Below are positions 1 to 5,095 of a stretch of 5,095 nt of DNA, piece after piece (within the stretch, counting starts at the first letter, position 1; the number at the start of each line of letters is the position of its first letter). The DNA is from JAUXIQ01 sp030620925 [NCBI: Nitrospinota bacterium] (GTDB lineage: Bacteria > JAUXIQ01): assembly GCA_030620925.1 (NCBI GenBank), contig JAUXIQ010000182.1, positions 1 through 5,095 of the forward strand, in the 5' to 3' direction. The position numbers and the translations under genes are program-made. The notes under the pieces are model-generated. The model did not search any database and had not been told where the DNA came from. It worked only from the letters and a program-made list of their open reading frames with translations.

Positions 1-2192
1 AGTGCTATCTGATTGATGGTCTTGACTATCTTGGCCGTCTTATCGGATGAGGTTTTGATTTTGTCAATGGCCTCTGACAGCTGGTTTATGCTCTCGGCGC
101 CCTTACCGGCGCTTTCCCGCGCACTGTCGGAAATGCTCCTGGCCTCCTTGGCGTTGGCGGTGTTCTGCCTGGTCGTGGCGGACATCTCCTGCAGGCTGCT
201 TGCCACCTCTTCCAACGACCCCGCCAGCTCGGAGGTGCTCTGGGAGAGGGTCTGGCTTCCGGCGTTTATCTGGCCCGAAGCCGAAGTTACCTGCTCCGCG
301 GCCAGGTCCACCTGCAGCAGACCCTGGTCCAGGTTTTTCACCGCCTTGTTGAGTGCGTCTTTTATCTTGGAGTACTCGCCCTGGTATTCGCCCTCCACAC
401 GGGCGGTCAGATCGCCGTCCGCCACCTTGAGCAGCACGTCGGCAGCTTCATTAATGGGATTGCTTACCTCGTCCAGCATCTCGTTCATGCCCCCTATCAG
501 ATCGGCGTAGACTCCCTCGAACCCGGCGGTATTACCTCGCTGGTTCAGGTCTCCACCCCGGGCGGAGGTGATGAGCGACTTCATTTCGTCGACGAGGCCG
601 TGCATTGACTGCGAGATGCCTATGAAGTTCCTGGACAGGACGTCCCGCTCAGACTGCGGAGTTACCTCGTATGAAAGATCGTTCCTGTTGAGTGCCTCTG
701 CGGCGCCCGCCAACCCCTTGATATAGTCGATCAATTTTCTGAAGGAGTCGGCGAGGACGCCTATCTCGTCGCCCGAGCGGTAATCCATGGTCTGCTCGAT
801 ATCGCCTTCGGCGATCTTTATGGACGAACGCACCATTTTGCCCAAAGGGTTTGCGATAGTGCCCGCAACCCCCAGGGCCACCGCGAGGATGGCGATCAAG
901 GATATTACCACCACCAGTCCGATGCGTATCAGGAGGGCCCTGGTGGCCAGAGCGGAGCTTATCTCCATCTTCTTGATGGGGGCGAACGCCTCCGCTTCGT
1001 CTATTTCCGCCAGAAGCGCCCAGGTTGTCCCCCCGATGTCCACGGGTGTATAGGCGGAGAGCACCGGGTTGCCGTTGTAATTGATGATGATCTCCTTACC
1101 CGTCTTACCCGCCAGGGCCGCCGCCGTGGCGTCGGTATCCACGCTGCCGTTTCTGGAATTCTTGAAAGAGGCGACGACGCTGTGGTTCTTGGGGTCCAGG
1201 TAGGAGTCGGAGCGCATCAGGTTGTCCGGCCCAACCAGGTAGGTCTCCCCCGACCTTCCCATCCCCGACCGGTCGGCCATGATTTTATTGAGCCGGCTGA
1301 TGGGTATCTGGAATATGGCCACGCCTATCTTCTTGCTGCCGTCGAATATCGACGAAGCGATAAAGCTGGCCGGTGCTTCATAGGAAGGAGTGTAGGGGGC
1401 GTAATCGATCAGAACCACGGTGTCTTTATAAGGTGAAGCGTTGGCCTTCTCGAACGCTCTACCGAAGTTCGTCCGGGCGTAAGGGCCGTCGATCAGGGAG
1501 GTGGAGAAGTCCACTTCTTTGAACACCGAATAGACGATGTCCCCCGTCTCGGCGTCGACCAGGACTATGTCGTAATAGCCGAACTTCTCCAGGTAGCTCC
1601 TGATCACGGGGTGCACCTTTCCGTGCAGTACGCTGTAGCGCGAATCGTCGTCGGCCCGATCCAGCAGGTGCTTGGAGCCCAGCGGGTTGACGTTGGCCTC
1701 TATGTAGAAAGCCTGGAGGGCGACGGAATCGTCGTCAAGCTGTTCGAAAGCGGCTTCGGCGTTCGGAGCTCTGCCGCTATTCTGCTTTTTGTATTCTATT
1801 GTGAATTCGCTCGTGTAGTATGTGAGCAACTCCTTTCTAATCCGCTCCACCATTTCATCGGTGATTTCGTTGTCGGCGCGAAAATCACGGAAGAAATCCT
1901 TAAACTGCCTCATGGCGTCAACCACCATTTGGTCTTCCGAGAAGGTGATGATCTGGTTGCTGATCTTCTGGAAGTGACGCTCTATCGCACTGCGTTTTAT
2001 TTCCCGCACCGCCTCGAGCTGCGCGAACGTCTGCGCCTCCAGTGATGCGGCGGCCTGCTGTTCGGCGTCTCTCAGCGCTCCGTCGGCCTTGCTGTAGGAA
2101 ATCCAGACTGCAGCCGCCAGAGGGATGATCCCCACCAGAAGAAACAGGATGGTCAATTTTGGTTTCATCTTGATGTCAGACAACCTGAGCAT
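1..2192 (-). CDS. Methyl-accepting chemotaxis protein with dCache-like sensor and multiple HAMP units (C-terminus beyond window)
   Basis: This is a transmembrane chemoreceptor that binds a ligand outside the membrane and controls CheA through CheW. The frame is open from ATG at 2192 to the left edge, giving 730 complete codons. Residues 13-33 form the first membrane segment. Residues about 35-415 are periplasmic and look like a double Cache domain, with a DIVLVDAETGDIVYS strand near 205, GETYLVGPD near 316 and AYTPVDIGG..W near 381. Residues 420-445 form the second membrane segment. HAMP (446-498) is followed by further HAMP-like units, then by the methyl-accepting coiled coil from about 625 to the edge. 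The frame stops at TINQIA, just where the conserved hairpin tip should begin, so the gene is cut by the window and is not broken. The start is supported by AGAGGA seven bases upstream; a second ATG at 2168 has no such site. cheW lies 40 bp upstream, so the two are probably cotranscribed. The ligand is unknown. Confidence 0.95.
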   Translation of the reverse strand, partial: MLRLSDIKMKPKLTILFLLVGIIPLAAAVWISYSKADGALRDAEQQAAASLEAQTFAQLEAVREIKRSAIERHFQKISNQIITFSEDQMVVDAMRQFKDFFRDFRADNEITDEMVERIRKELLTYYTSEFTIEYKKQNSGRAPNAEAAFEQLDDDSVALQAFYIEANVNPLGSKHLLDRADDDSRYSVLHGKVHPVIRSYLEKFGYYDIVLVDAETGDIVYSVFKEVDFSTSLIDGPYARTNFGRAFEKANASPYKDTVVLIDYAPYTPSYEAPASFIASSIFDGSKKIGVAIFQIPISRLNKIMADRSGMGRSGETYLVGPDNLMRSDSYLDPKNHSVVASFKNSRNGSVDTDATAAALAGKTGKEIIINYNGNPVLSAYTPVDIGGTTWALLAEIDEAEAFAPIKKMEISSALATRALLIRIGLVVVISLIAILAVALGVAGTIANPLGKMVRSSIKIAEGDIEQTMDYRSGDEIGVLADSFRKLIDYIKGLAGAAEALNRNDLSYEVTPQSERDVLSRNFIGISQSMHGLVDEMKSLITSARGGDLNQRGNTAGFEGVYADLIGGMNEMLDEVSNPINEAADVLLKVADGDLTARVEGEYQGEYSKIKDALNKAVKNLDQGLLQVDLAAEQVTSASGQINAGSQTLSQSTSELAGSLEEVASSLQEMSATTRQNTANAKEARSISDSARESAGKGAESINQLSEAIDKIKTSSDKTAKIVKTINQIA

Positions 2193-2232
2193 CTTCCCGT
2201 CCTCTTTTTTCTCGCCCTGTTACTGGTGCACC

Positions 2233-2895
2233 TCAGTTATCGCTTGGCTCGTTGTCGGTGTCTTCGTCGACGGCTGCGGATTCGGCTGCCTGGTCGGTTT
2301 CTGTCGGTTCCGACTCCGAAGACTGGCGAGCGGCCTCGCTTGACTCAGAGACGTTGTAGGTGGCATCGTTTGACATCTCATTGATGTCTATCACTTCCTG
2401 GGTGGTCAGTACGTTTTCGATATCCAGCAGGAGAATGATCCTGTCTCCGGCTTTACCGATGCCCAGGATGTAGTCGGTGTTGACCTCCGTGCCGAAAGTG
2501 GGAGGGTCGTCGATGCTATCGTCTGCGATTTCCATTACTTCAGATACCCTGTCCACCATGATGCCCATAGTCACACCCGCCGCCTGGACCACTATCATGC
2601 ATGTCTCTTCTGTCTGCTCGGTAGACGGCATGGCGAACTTCAGCCGCAGGTCTACTATGGGGATGACCTTACCCCTAAGGTTGATCAATCCCAGAATGAA
2701 ATGCGGGGTGCGGGGGACCGAGGTGATACTCATTATCCCGATGATCTCCTGCACCTTGAGAATTTCGATGCCATACTCTTCTGAGCTGAGGAAAAAGGTC
2801 AGATACTTGCCTCCCAACTGGCTGGTGTCCCGTTTGCCTTCGCTGAGCTCATGTGCTAACTGCTGAGTTGCAACTCCCATTGTTCCGTCGTTCAT
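2233..2895 (-). CDS. cheW: Chemotaxis adaptor protein CheW with acidic C-terminal tail
   Basis: CheW is the cytoplasmic adaptor that joins chemoreceptors to the kinase CheA in signalling arrays. The 220-residue product has a short N-terminal extension (1-28) and a full CheW domain (about 29-168). That domain starts with YLTFFLSSEEYGIEI and carries the hallmark stretch at 66-84 (FILGLINLRGKVIPIVDLR), then GIMVDRVSEVMEI at 111-123 and ILLLDIENVL near the end. The last 50 residues (171-220) are low-complexity, with 15 Asp/Glu and one basic residue, and go beyond the usual CheW length of roughly 150-170. The ATG at 2895 is chosen because AAGGAG lies six bases upstream; the Met at codon 6 has no comparable site. 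The receptor gene follows after 40 bp, which suggests that this CheW serves that receptor. No cheA, cheR or cheB is visible, so the partner kinase must be encoded elsewhere. The function of the tail cannot be read from the sequence. Confidence 0.96.
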   Translation of the reverse strand: MNDGTMGVATQQLAHELSEGKRDTSQLGGKYLTFFLSSEEYGIEILKVQEIIGIMSITSVPRTPHFILGLINLRGKVIPIVDLRLKFAMPSTEQTEETCMIVVQAAGVTMGIMVDRVSEVMEIADDSIDDPPTFGTEVNTDYILGIGKAGDRIILLLDIENVLTTQEVIDINEMSNDATYNVSESSEAARQSSESEPTETDQAAESAAVDEDTDNEPSDN

Positions 2896-2922
2896 AATTT
2901 TCTCCTTACTGAAAAAACGGAT

Positions 2923-3081
2923 TTACTTCTCAATGAAGGGGTGCGTCCTTATTCTCACCCCCGTATTTATAAAAAAGGCATGTAGCCATAGACCGACCTT
3001 ATCGGTATGGCCGCCGGCGAAGGCCGTTAACGGTTTTAACGATGTCGATTCCGGGGACATCGCCTTTCCCTTCAAAAGCAT
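2923..3081 (-). CDS. Candidate 52-codon small protein or leader peptide upstream of cheW
   Basis: An ATG at 3081 opens a 52-codon frame that ends in TAA at 2923, 27 bases before the cheW start. GGAGG lies eight bases upstream of the ATG, as good a site as the one for cheW. The product starts MLLKGKAMSPES, is basic, and has one hydrophobic patch (LWLHAFFI at about 31-38), too short to be a secure membrane helix. I do not recognise a family. The frame lies in the probable cheW leader and overlaps a hairpin followed by six Ts, so it could be a leader peptide whose translation affects readthrough. It could equally be a chance frame in a structured leader RNA. The plus-strand frame over the same bases (2933-3124) lacks a good ribosome binding site and is less likely. 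Confidence 0.33.
   Translation of the reverse strand: MLLKGKAMSPESTSLKPLTAFAGGHTDKVGLWLHAFFINTGVRIRTHPFIEK
2971..3015 (-). terminator. Stem-loop plus T6 tract in the cheW leader: possible attenuator or terminator
   Basis: On the minus strand GCCATA and CCGA pair with TCGG and TATGGC (2985-3011), giving 10 base pairs with a two-base bulge and a TAAGG loop. A further GGC (3013-3015) can pair with GCC (2977-2979) across an uneven internal loop, and six Ts follow at once (2976-2971). This resembles an intrinsic terminator located 75-120 bases before the cheW ATG. If it works, it would stop part of the transcripts entering cheW. The GGCC at the base of the stem can instead pair with an earlier GGCC (3022-3025), which would open the stem. 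The internal loop makes termination uncertain. Confidence 0.35.
3024..3033. repeat. Perfect 10-bp palindrome CCGTTAACGG
   Basis: The ten bases read the same on both strands. The palindrome sits between two hairpins in the cheW leader and could be an operator half-site pair or part of an RNA fold. It may also be chance. Confidence 0.35.
3040..3062. other. 7-bp perfect hairpin in the cheW leader
   Basis: CGATGTC (3040-3046) and GACATCG (3056-3062) form a perfect seven-base-pair stem with a nine-base loop. It lies just upstream, in the minus-strand sense, of the palindrome CCGTTAACGG (3024-3033) and of the stem-loop with T tract. Together these could make a folded leader RNA, or the palindrome could be a protein-binding site. 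No known riboswitch class was recognised. Confidence 0.4.
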
Positions 3082-3086
3082 TTTAA

Positions 3087-3112
3087 AAACCTCCGCCTTC
3101 AACTACCGCCTT
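3087..3112 (-). repeat. Tandem imperfect 13-bp repeat containing the small-ORF ribosome binding site
   Basis: On the minus strand AAGGCGGTAGTTG (3112-3100) is followed directly by AAGGCGGAGGTTT (3099-3087), with 10 of 13 positions identical. The second copy supplies the GGAGG that precedes the 52-codon frame. The repeat may be a local duplication that created or doubled a ribosome binding site. Confidence 0.45.
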
Positions 3113-3129
3113 GTAAAACAGTGATAGTT

Positions 3130-3190
3130 TATTTATCGTCCGCTCATTTTGAGACCATTAGCGTATCCCGATGTTCAATAACGATAAATA
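3130..3190. repeat. Perfect 10-bp inverted repeat with 41-bp spacer, possible operator pair
   Basis: TATTTATCGT at 3130-3139 is exactly inverted as ACGATAAATA at 3181-3190. The arms lie roughly four helical turns apart (about 51 bp centre to centre), so one regulator bound at both arms or a looped complex is possible. One arm overlaps the sigma-28-like -10 element upstream of cheW. The arms are AT-rich, so some of the match could be chance. Confidence 0.4.
3133..3160 (-). promoter_or_regulatory. Weak sigma-28-like promoter candidate for cheW-mcp
   Basis: On the minus strand GACGATAA (3140-3133) matches seven of eight positions of the sigma-28 -10 element GCCGATAA. TAATGGTC (3160-3153) matches the -35 element TAAAGTTT at only five of eight, with a 12-base spacer where 11 is usual. 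Sigma-28 control is common for chemotaxis genes, which makes the match attractive. The -35 match is poor, and no convincing sigma-70 or sigma-54 promoter was found as an alternative. Confidence 0.22.
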
Positions 3191-3237
3191 CCGCGCAACT
3201 TGAGAGAATACGTTTTTCTGGAGCTTTCGATCATACG

Positions 3238-3323
3238 GTGGGGCTTTGGCGGGAGAAATATGGTTGCCAACTCTGCGTGCTTCAGATATATTTGTAGCAC
3301 GCGGGGTTTCCCAAAAGCCCCAC
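3238..3323. ncRNA. 86-nt folded element with nested stems, possible structured RNA
   Basis: GTGGGGCTTT (3238-3247) pairs perfectly with AAAGCCCCAC (3314-3323), and GGGA (3251-3254) with TCCC (3309-3312) continues the stem after a small internal loop. Inside it GCGTGCT (3275-3281) pairs perfectly with AGCACGC (3296-3302) around a 14-base AT-rich loop. Nested GC-rich stems of this kind are uncommon in spacer DNA and suggest an RNA. Strand is not certain: the plus strand is favoured because a terminator-like hairpin with a T-rich tail follows directly. No protein frame or target-site duplication was seen. The class is not recognised. Confidence 0.4.
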
Positions 3324-3326
3324 GGG

Positions 3327-3387
3327 GCCGGGATGATGAACTCCTTTAGCGAGGATTCAGCCTCATCTTCCCGGCTTTAGTTTTTAT
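3327..3387 (+). terminator. Intrinsic-terminator-like hairpin with T-rich tail (plus-strand sense)
   Basis: GCCGGGA.GATGA (3327-3339) pairs with TCATC.TCCCGGC (3363-3375), 12 base pairs with one T-T mismatch, around a 23-base loop. On the plus strand the stem is followed at once by TTTAGTTTTTAT. That is the form of an intrinsic terminator for a rightward transcript, although no rightward gene precedes it; the 86-nt folded element does. On the minus strand the stem is preceded by an A-rich stretch and lacks a following T tract, so it is a weaker terminator for the kinase gene. The long loop lowers confidence. Confidence 0.45.
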
Positions 3388-3408
3388 AGCTCCCCATGCA
3401 CCTCCTTA
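3377..3408 (-). promoter_or_regulatory. Perfect 10-nt Shine-Dalgarno followed by a six-codon frame (MGSYKN)
   Basis: TAAGGAGGTG (3408-3399, minus strand) is the exact complement of CACCTCCTTA, the usual 3' end of bacterial 16S rRNA. One base later an ATG (3397) opens a frame of six codons, MGSYKN, ending in TAA at 3377. The hairpin at 3327-3375 follows directly. The spacing from GGAGG to ATG is short (three bases), which may hold translation down. It could be a tiny leader peptide, a ribosome standby site, or the relic start of a lost gene. Confidence 0.35.
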
Positions 3409-3483
3409 TCTGTTTTTGAAAACACTTCTTGACGTTTATGAATCGCCAGCGTACTTCGCTGCCCGGAAATAACAAATAAAGTT

Positions 3484-5095
3484 TTAATTGTCAGTCAAAA
3501 CTTTGGAAACTGTTCTTATCAATTCGGGTAAATCCACGGGCTTCTTGACGTACGCCACTTTGGTTTCCTCCAGGAATTGTTGAGTGTCTTTGTTGATAAC
3601 ATCCCCGGTAGAGATAATGAATTTTTCCAGCCTGGAGGGATACTCTGCTTTTAAAGTTTCATAGAGCTCTCTACCGCTCATCCCGGGCATTTTCAGGTCG
3701 CATAAAATGATGTCGAACTCATCGCCGTTGGAAATATAATCAAGGGCTTCATTGCCGTCTGTTACCATAACCGCTTCCCAGTCGTATCTGGCGAACAGCT
3801 TGCTGTAGAAGGTCAGGATATCTTTTTCATCTTCCACGATTAATGCTCTTTTCTGAGCGGGGAGGGTATATCTTCCCCCGGAAAAGCCCGGTTCTTCTTC
3901 CGCTACTAATGGTTTTGTGATCGGTAAGCTGATGGCGACCTCGGAGCCCTTGTCGGGCTCACTGCTTATTTTTATGTTGCCGCGATGGTTCCTGATGATG
4001 CCCAATGAAACGCTCAGGCCCAGACCTGTTCCCTCACCGACATCTTTAGTGCTGAAAAAGGGGTCGAAAACCCTGTTCAGAACGCTCTTATCCATGCCGA
4101 TTCCGTTGTCTTTAAATGAGACTACGATGTCGTCTCCTATCCGATTGGAGGTTATCACAATATTTCCCGGCGTTTTCTTTTCTAATATTGCTTGCTGGGC
4201 GTTGCTGATAACGTTTAGAAATACCTGCTCCATCTGGTTCTCATCCACCATGGTCTGGGGCAGCTCGCTGTCCAGATCGAACCAGACCGAGATGTTGTCG
4301 GCGGTCAGATGATAAGAAATAATGCTGAGCACCTGTTCGATGCAATCGTTGATGGAAATAAGTTTCTTTTCGGGGACGACCTCCCTGGTGAAAGAAAGGA
4401 GGTTGTTTGTAATGGTTCTGCAGCGGTCTACGCTTTTTATTATCGCCTCATAGTCTTCCCTTTTTTCCTCATCGCCGGCGAGGAGCAGCATCTGTGTGCG
4501 GCCCAGGATCACCGAGAGGGGATTATTCAGCTCATGCGCGACGCCTGATATGAGCTCGCCGGTGGCCGAAATTTTTTCCGCCTGAATCAACTGTTGCTGA
4601 AGGGTCGAGCTCTTCAGCGCCACACCTATCTGTGCCCCCAGGGCTTCCAGAAGCCTGACGTCGTCCTTTGAGATGGATTTTTCTTCTCGAGTAACCATAG
4701 GCAAAGAGCCCAGGATTTCCTCCTGGCTTCTAATGGGAACTATTACAAAGCCCTTGAATCCTTCATCTTTGGCGGCCGGCACCTTCATCATCGGGTGATT
4801 GGAGAAATCGCTTCCGTAGAGGGATTGCCCTGTCTTTGCCACGTGGCCGCTTAGGCTGTCTTCCACGCTCAACACGCTGACATTTTCCAGGTACTCTTCG
4901 GGCATAATTGTGTGGACGAAGGAGTGCAGGTTTTGGCCGGCATCGTCCAGAAGGTAAATGCCTCCTGTCGTGAGCCCGACGAAATCCAATGCCCGATCAA
5001 GCGCTTTCTCCGACACCTGCGTTATATCGAAGGGTTTGTTGAGCATGTCCATGATGCTGTTCATGAAGGCCATTTCCCGGTTGGCCTTCTGCAGC
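3484..5095 (-). CDS. Hybrid sensor histidine kinase, GAF-HisKA-HATPase_c-REC (N-terminus beyond window)
   Basis: This is a two-component kinase that autophosphorylates on His and passes phosphate to its own receiver. Numbering here is from the in-frame Met at 5073. Residues about 15-155 form a GAF domain. A short coiled coil (155-170) leads to HisKA with the H-box SGVAHELNNPLSVI, phospho-acceptor His180 (codon at 4534-4536). HATPase_c shows the N-box NVISNAQQAI (287-296), DNGIGM (322-327), FDPFFSTK (336-343) and GEGTGLGLS (346-354). After a linker, a receiver spans about 409-527, with acidic residues E414/D415, phospho-acceptor Asp459, Thr489 and Lys511. All catalytic residues are present. 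No membrane segment is visible. The frame stays open seven codons above Met5073 to the window edge, with helix-like LQKANRE and no Shine-Dalgarno, so the start is outside and more sensor domains may precede. There is no DNA-binding output domain, so the receiver may act as a phosphorelay intermediate or self-regulator. The signal is unknown. Confidence 0.95.
   Translation of the reverse strand, partial: LQKANREMAFMNSIMDMLNKPFDITQVSEKALDRALDFVGLTTGGIYLLDDAGQNLHSFVHTIMPEEYLENVSVLSVEDSLSGHVAKTGQSLYGSDFSNHPMMKVPAAKDEGFKGFVIVPIRSQEEILGSLPMVTREEKSISKDDVRLLEALGAQIGVALKSSTLQQQLIQAEKISATGELISGVAHELNNPLSVILGRTQMLLLAGDEEKREDYEAIIKSVDRCRTITNNLLSFTREVVPEKKLISINDCIEQVLSIISYHLTADNISVWFDLDSELPQTMVDENQMEQVFLNVISNAQQAILEKKTPGNIVITSNRIGDDIVVSFKDNGIGMDKSVLNRVFDPFFSTKDVGEGTGLGLSVSLGIIRNHRGNIKISSEPDKGSEVAISLPITKPLVAEEEPGFSGGRYTLPAQKRALIVEDEKDILTFYSKLFARYDWEAVMVTDGNEALDYISNGDEFDIILCDLKMPGMSGRELYETLKAEYPSRLEKFIISTGDVINKDTQQFLEETKVAYVKKPVDLPELIRTVSKVLTDN

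Larger units (their letters stand above)
2896..3483. other. 588-bp intergenic region between the kinase and cheW
   Basis: No known gene was recognised here. Besides the elements listed separately, there is a small hairpin (CAGCG 3447-3451 with CGCTG 3457-3461) 23-37 bases past the kinase stop. It has no T tract, so no clear terminator for the kinase was found. The stretch 3191-3237 shows nothing definite. Confidence 0.6.

Noticed and set aside
13-510. A 165-codon open frame on the plus strand
   Set aside because: It lies wholly antisense to the receptor coiled-coil and HAMP region, which has clear family motifs. GC-rich genes often leave such open antisense frames. Similar plus-strand frames at 1611-2045, 2477-2866 and 3917-4312 were rejected for the same reason.
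1-2192. Receptor as a truncated pseudogene
   Set aside because: The frame is intact throughout and simply reaches the window edge at the expected place before the signalling tip.
2960-3080. Cyclic-di-GMP (GEMM) or fluoride riboswitch in the cheW leader
   Set aside because: The GGCGATG start and the hairpins raised the idea, but the conserved ACGCAAAGCC segment of GEMM-I and the CGCC pairing of the fluoride class are absent.
3238-3323. Miniature inverted-repeat transposon
   Set aside because: The outer arms are inverted repeats, but no target-site duplication flanks them, no second copy is present, and the inner nested stem fits an RNA fold better.
3370-3400. preQ1 riboswitch: the minus strand reads CTATAAAAACTAAA, close to the known 3' part of class I
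   Set aside because: The required upstream stem and the conserved loop of the aptamer are missing, and the sequence upstream is a plain Shine-Dalgarno. The likeness is probably chance.
3447-3461. Small hairpin CAGCG/CGCTG as the kinase terminator
   Set aside because: The stem has only five pairs and no T tract follows on the minus strand.
5071-5073. ATG at 5073 as the start of the histidine kinase
   Set aside because: The frame remains open to the window edge with helix-like residues before this Met, and no ribosome binding site precedes it. The gene most likely begins beyond the window.

Overview
The window carries three protein-coding genes, all on the minus strand: a signalling histidine kinase (right), a CheW adaptor (middle) and a large methyl-accepting chemotaxis protein (left). 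Both outer genes run off the window. The 588-bp gap between the kinase and cheW is rich in inverted repeats and small translation signals and is the least explained part. The organism looks like a motile Gram-negative bacterium with moderate GC. The GAF-HisKA-HATPase-REC kinase and the multi-HAMP chemoreceptor would fit Desulfobacterota or a related environmental lineage, but nothing here proves the taxon.

Layout, in the direction of transcription (right to left). From 5095 to 3484 lies a soluble hybrid kinase: GAF sensor, HisKA with an intact H-box, HATPase_c, then a C-terminal receiver. Its frame is open through the right edge, so the true start lies outside. From 3483 to 2896 is the gap. 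It holds a perfect 10-nt anti-SD complement ahead of a six-codon frame, a terminator-like hairpin oriented for plus-strand transcription, an 86-nt imperfect stem structure, a distant 10-bp inverted repeat overlapping a weak sigma-28-like site, a tandem 13-bp repeat, and a 52-codon frame with a good Shine-Dalgarno that contains a hairpin plus T6 tract. From 2895 to 2233 is cheW, and 40 bp further on, from 2192 to the left edge, is the chemoreceptor (730 codons visible, cut just before the signalling tip).

cheW and the receptor almost certainly form one transcription unit. The receptor senses a ligand through a periplasmic double-Cache-like domain, passes the signal through a chain of HAMP-like units to its cytoplasmic coiled coil, and CheW couples that coiled coil to a CheA kinase encoded elsewhere. 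The upstream hybrid kinase is probably a separate unit and need not belong to the chemotaxis pathway.

No mobile element, CRISPR array, tRNA or rRNA was seen. No clearly new system is demonstrated; the best candidates for something undescribed are the structured elements between the kinase and cheW.
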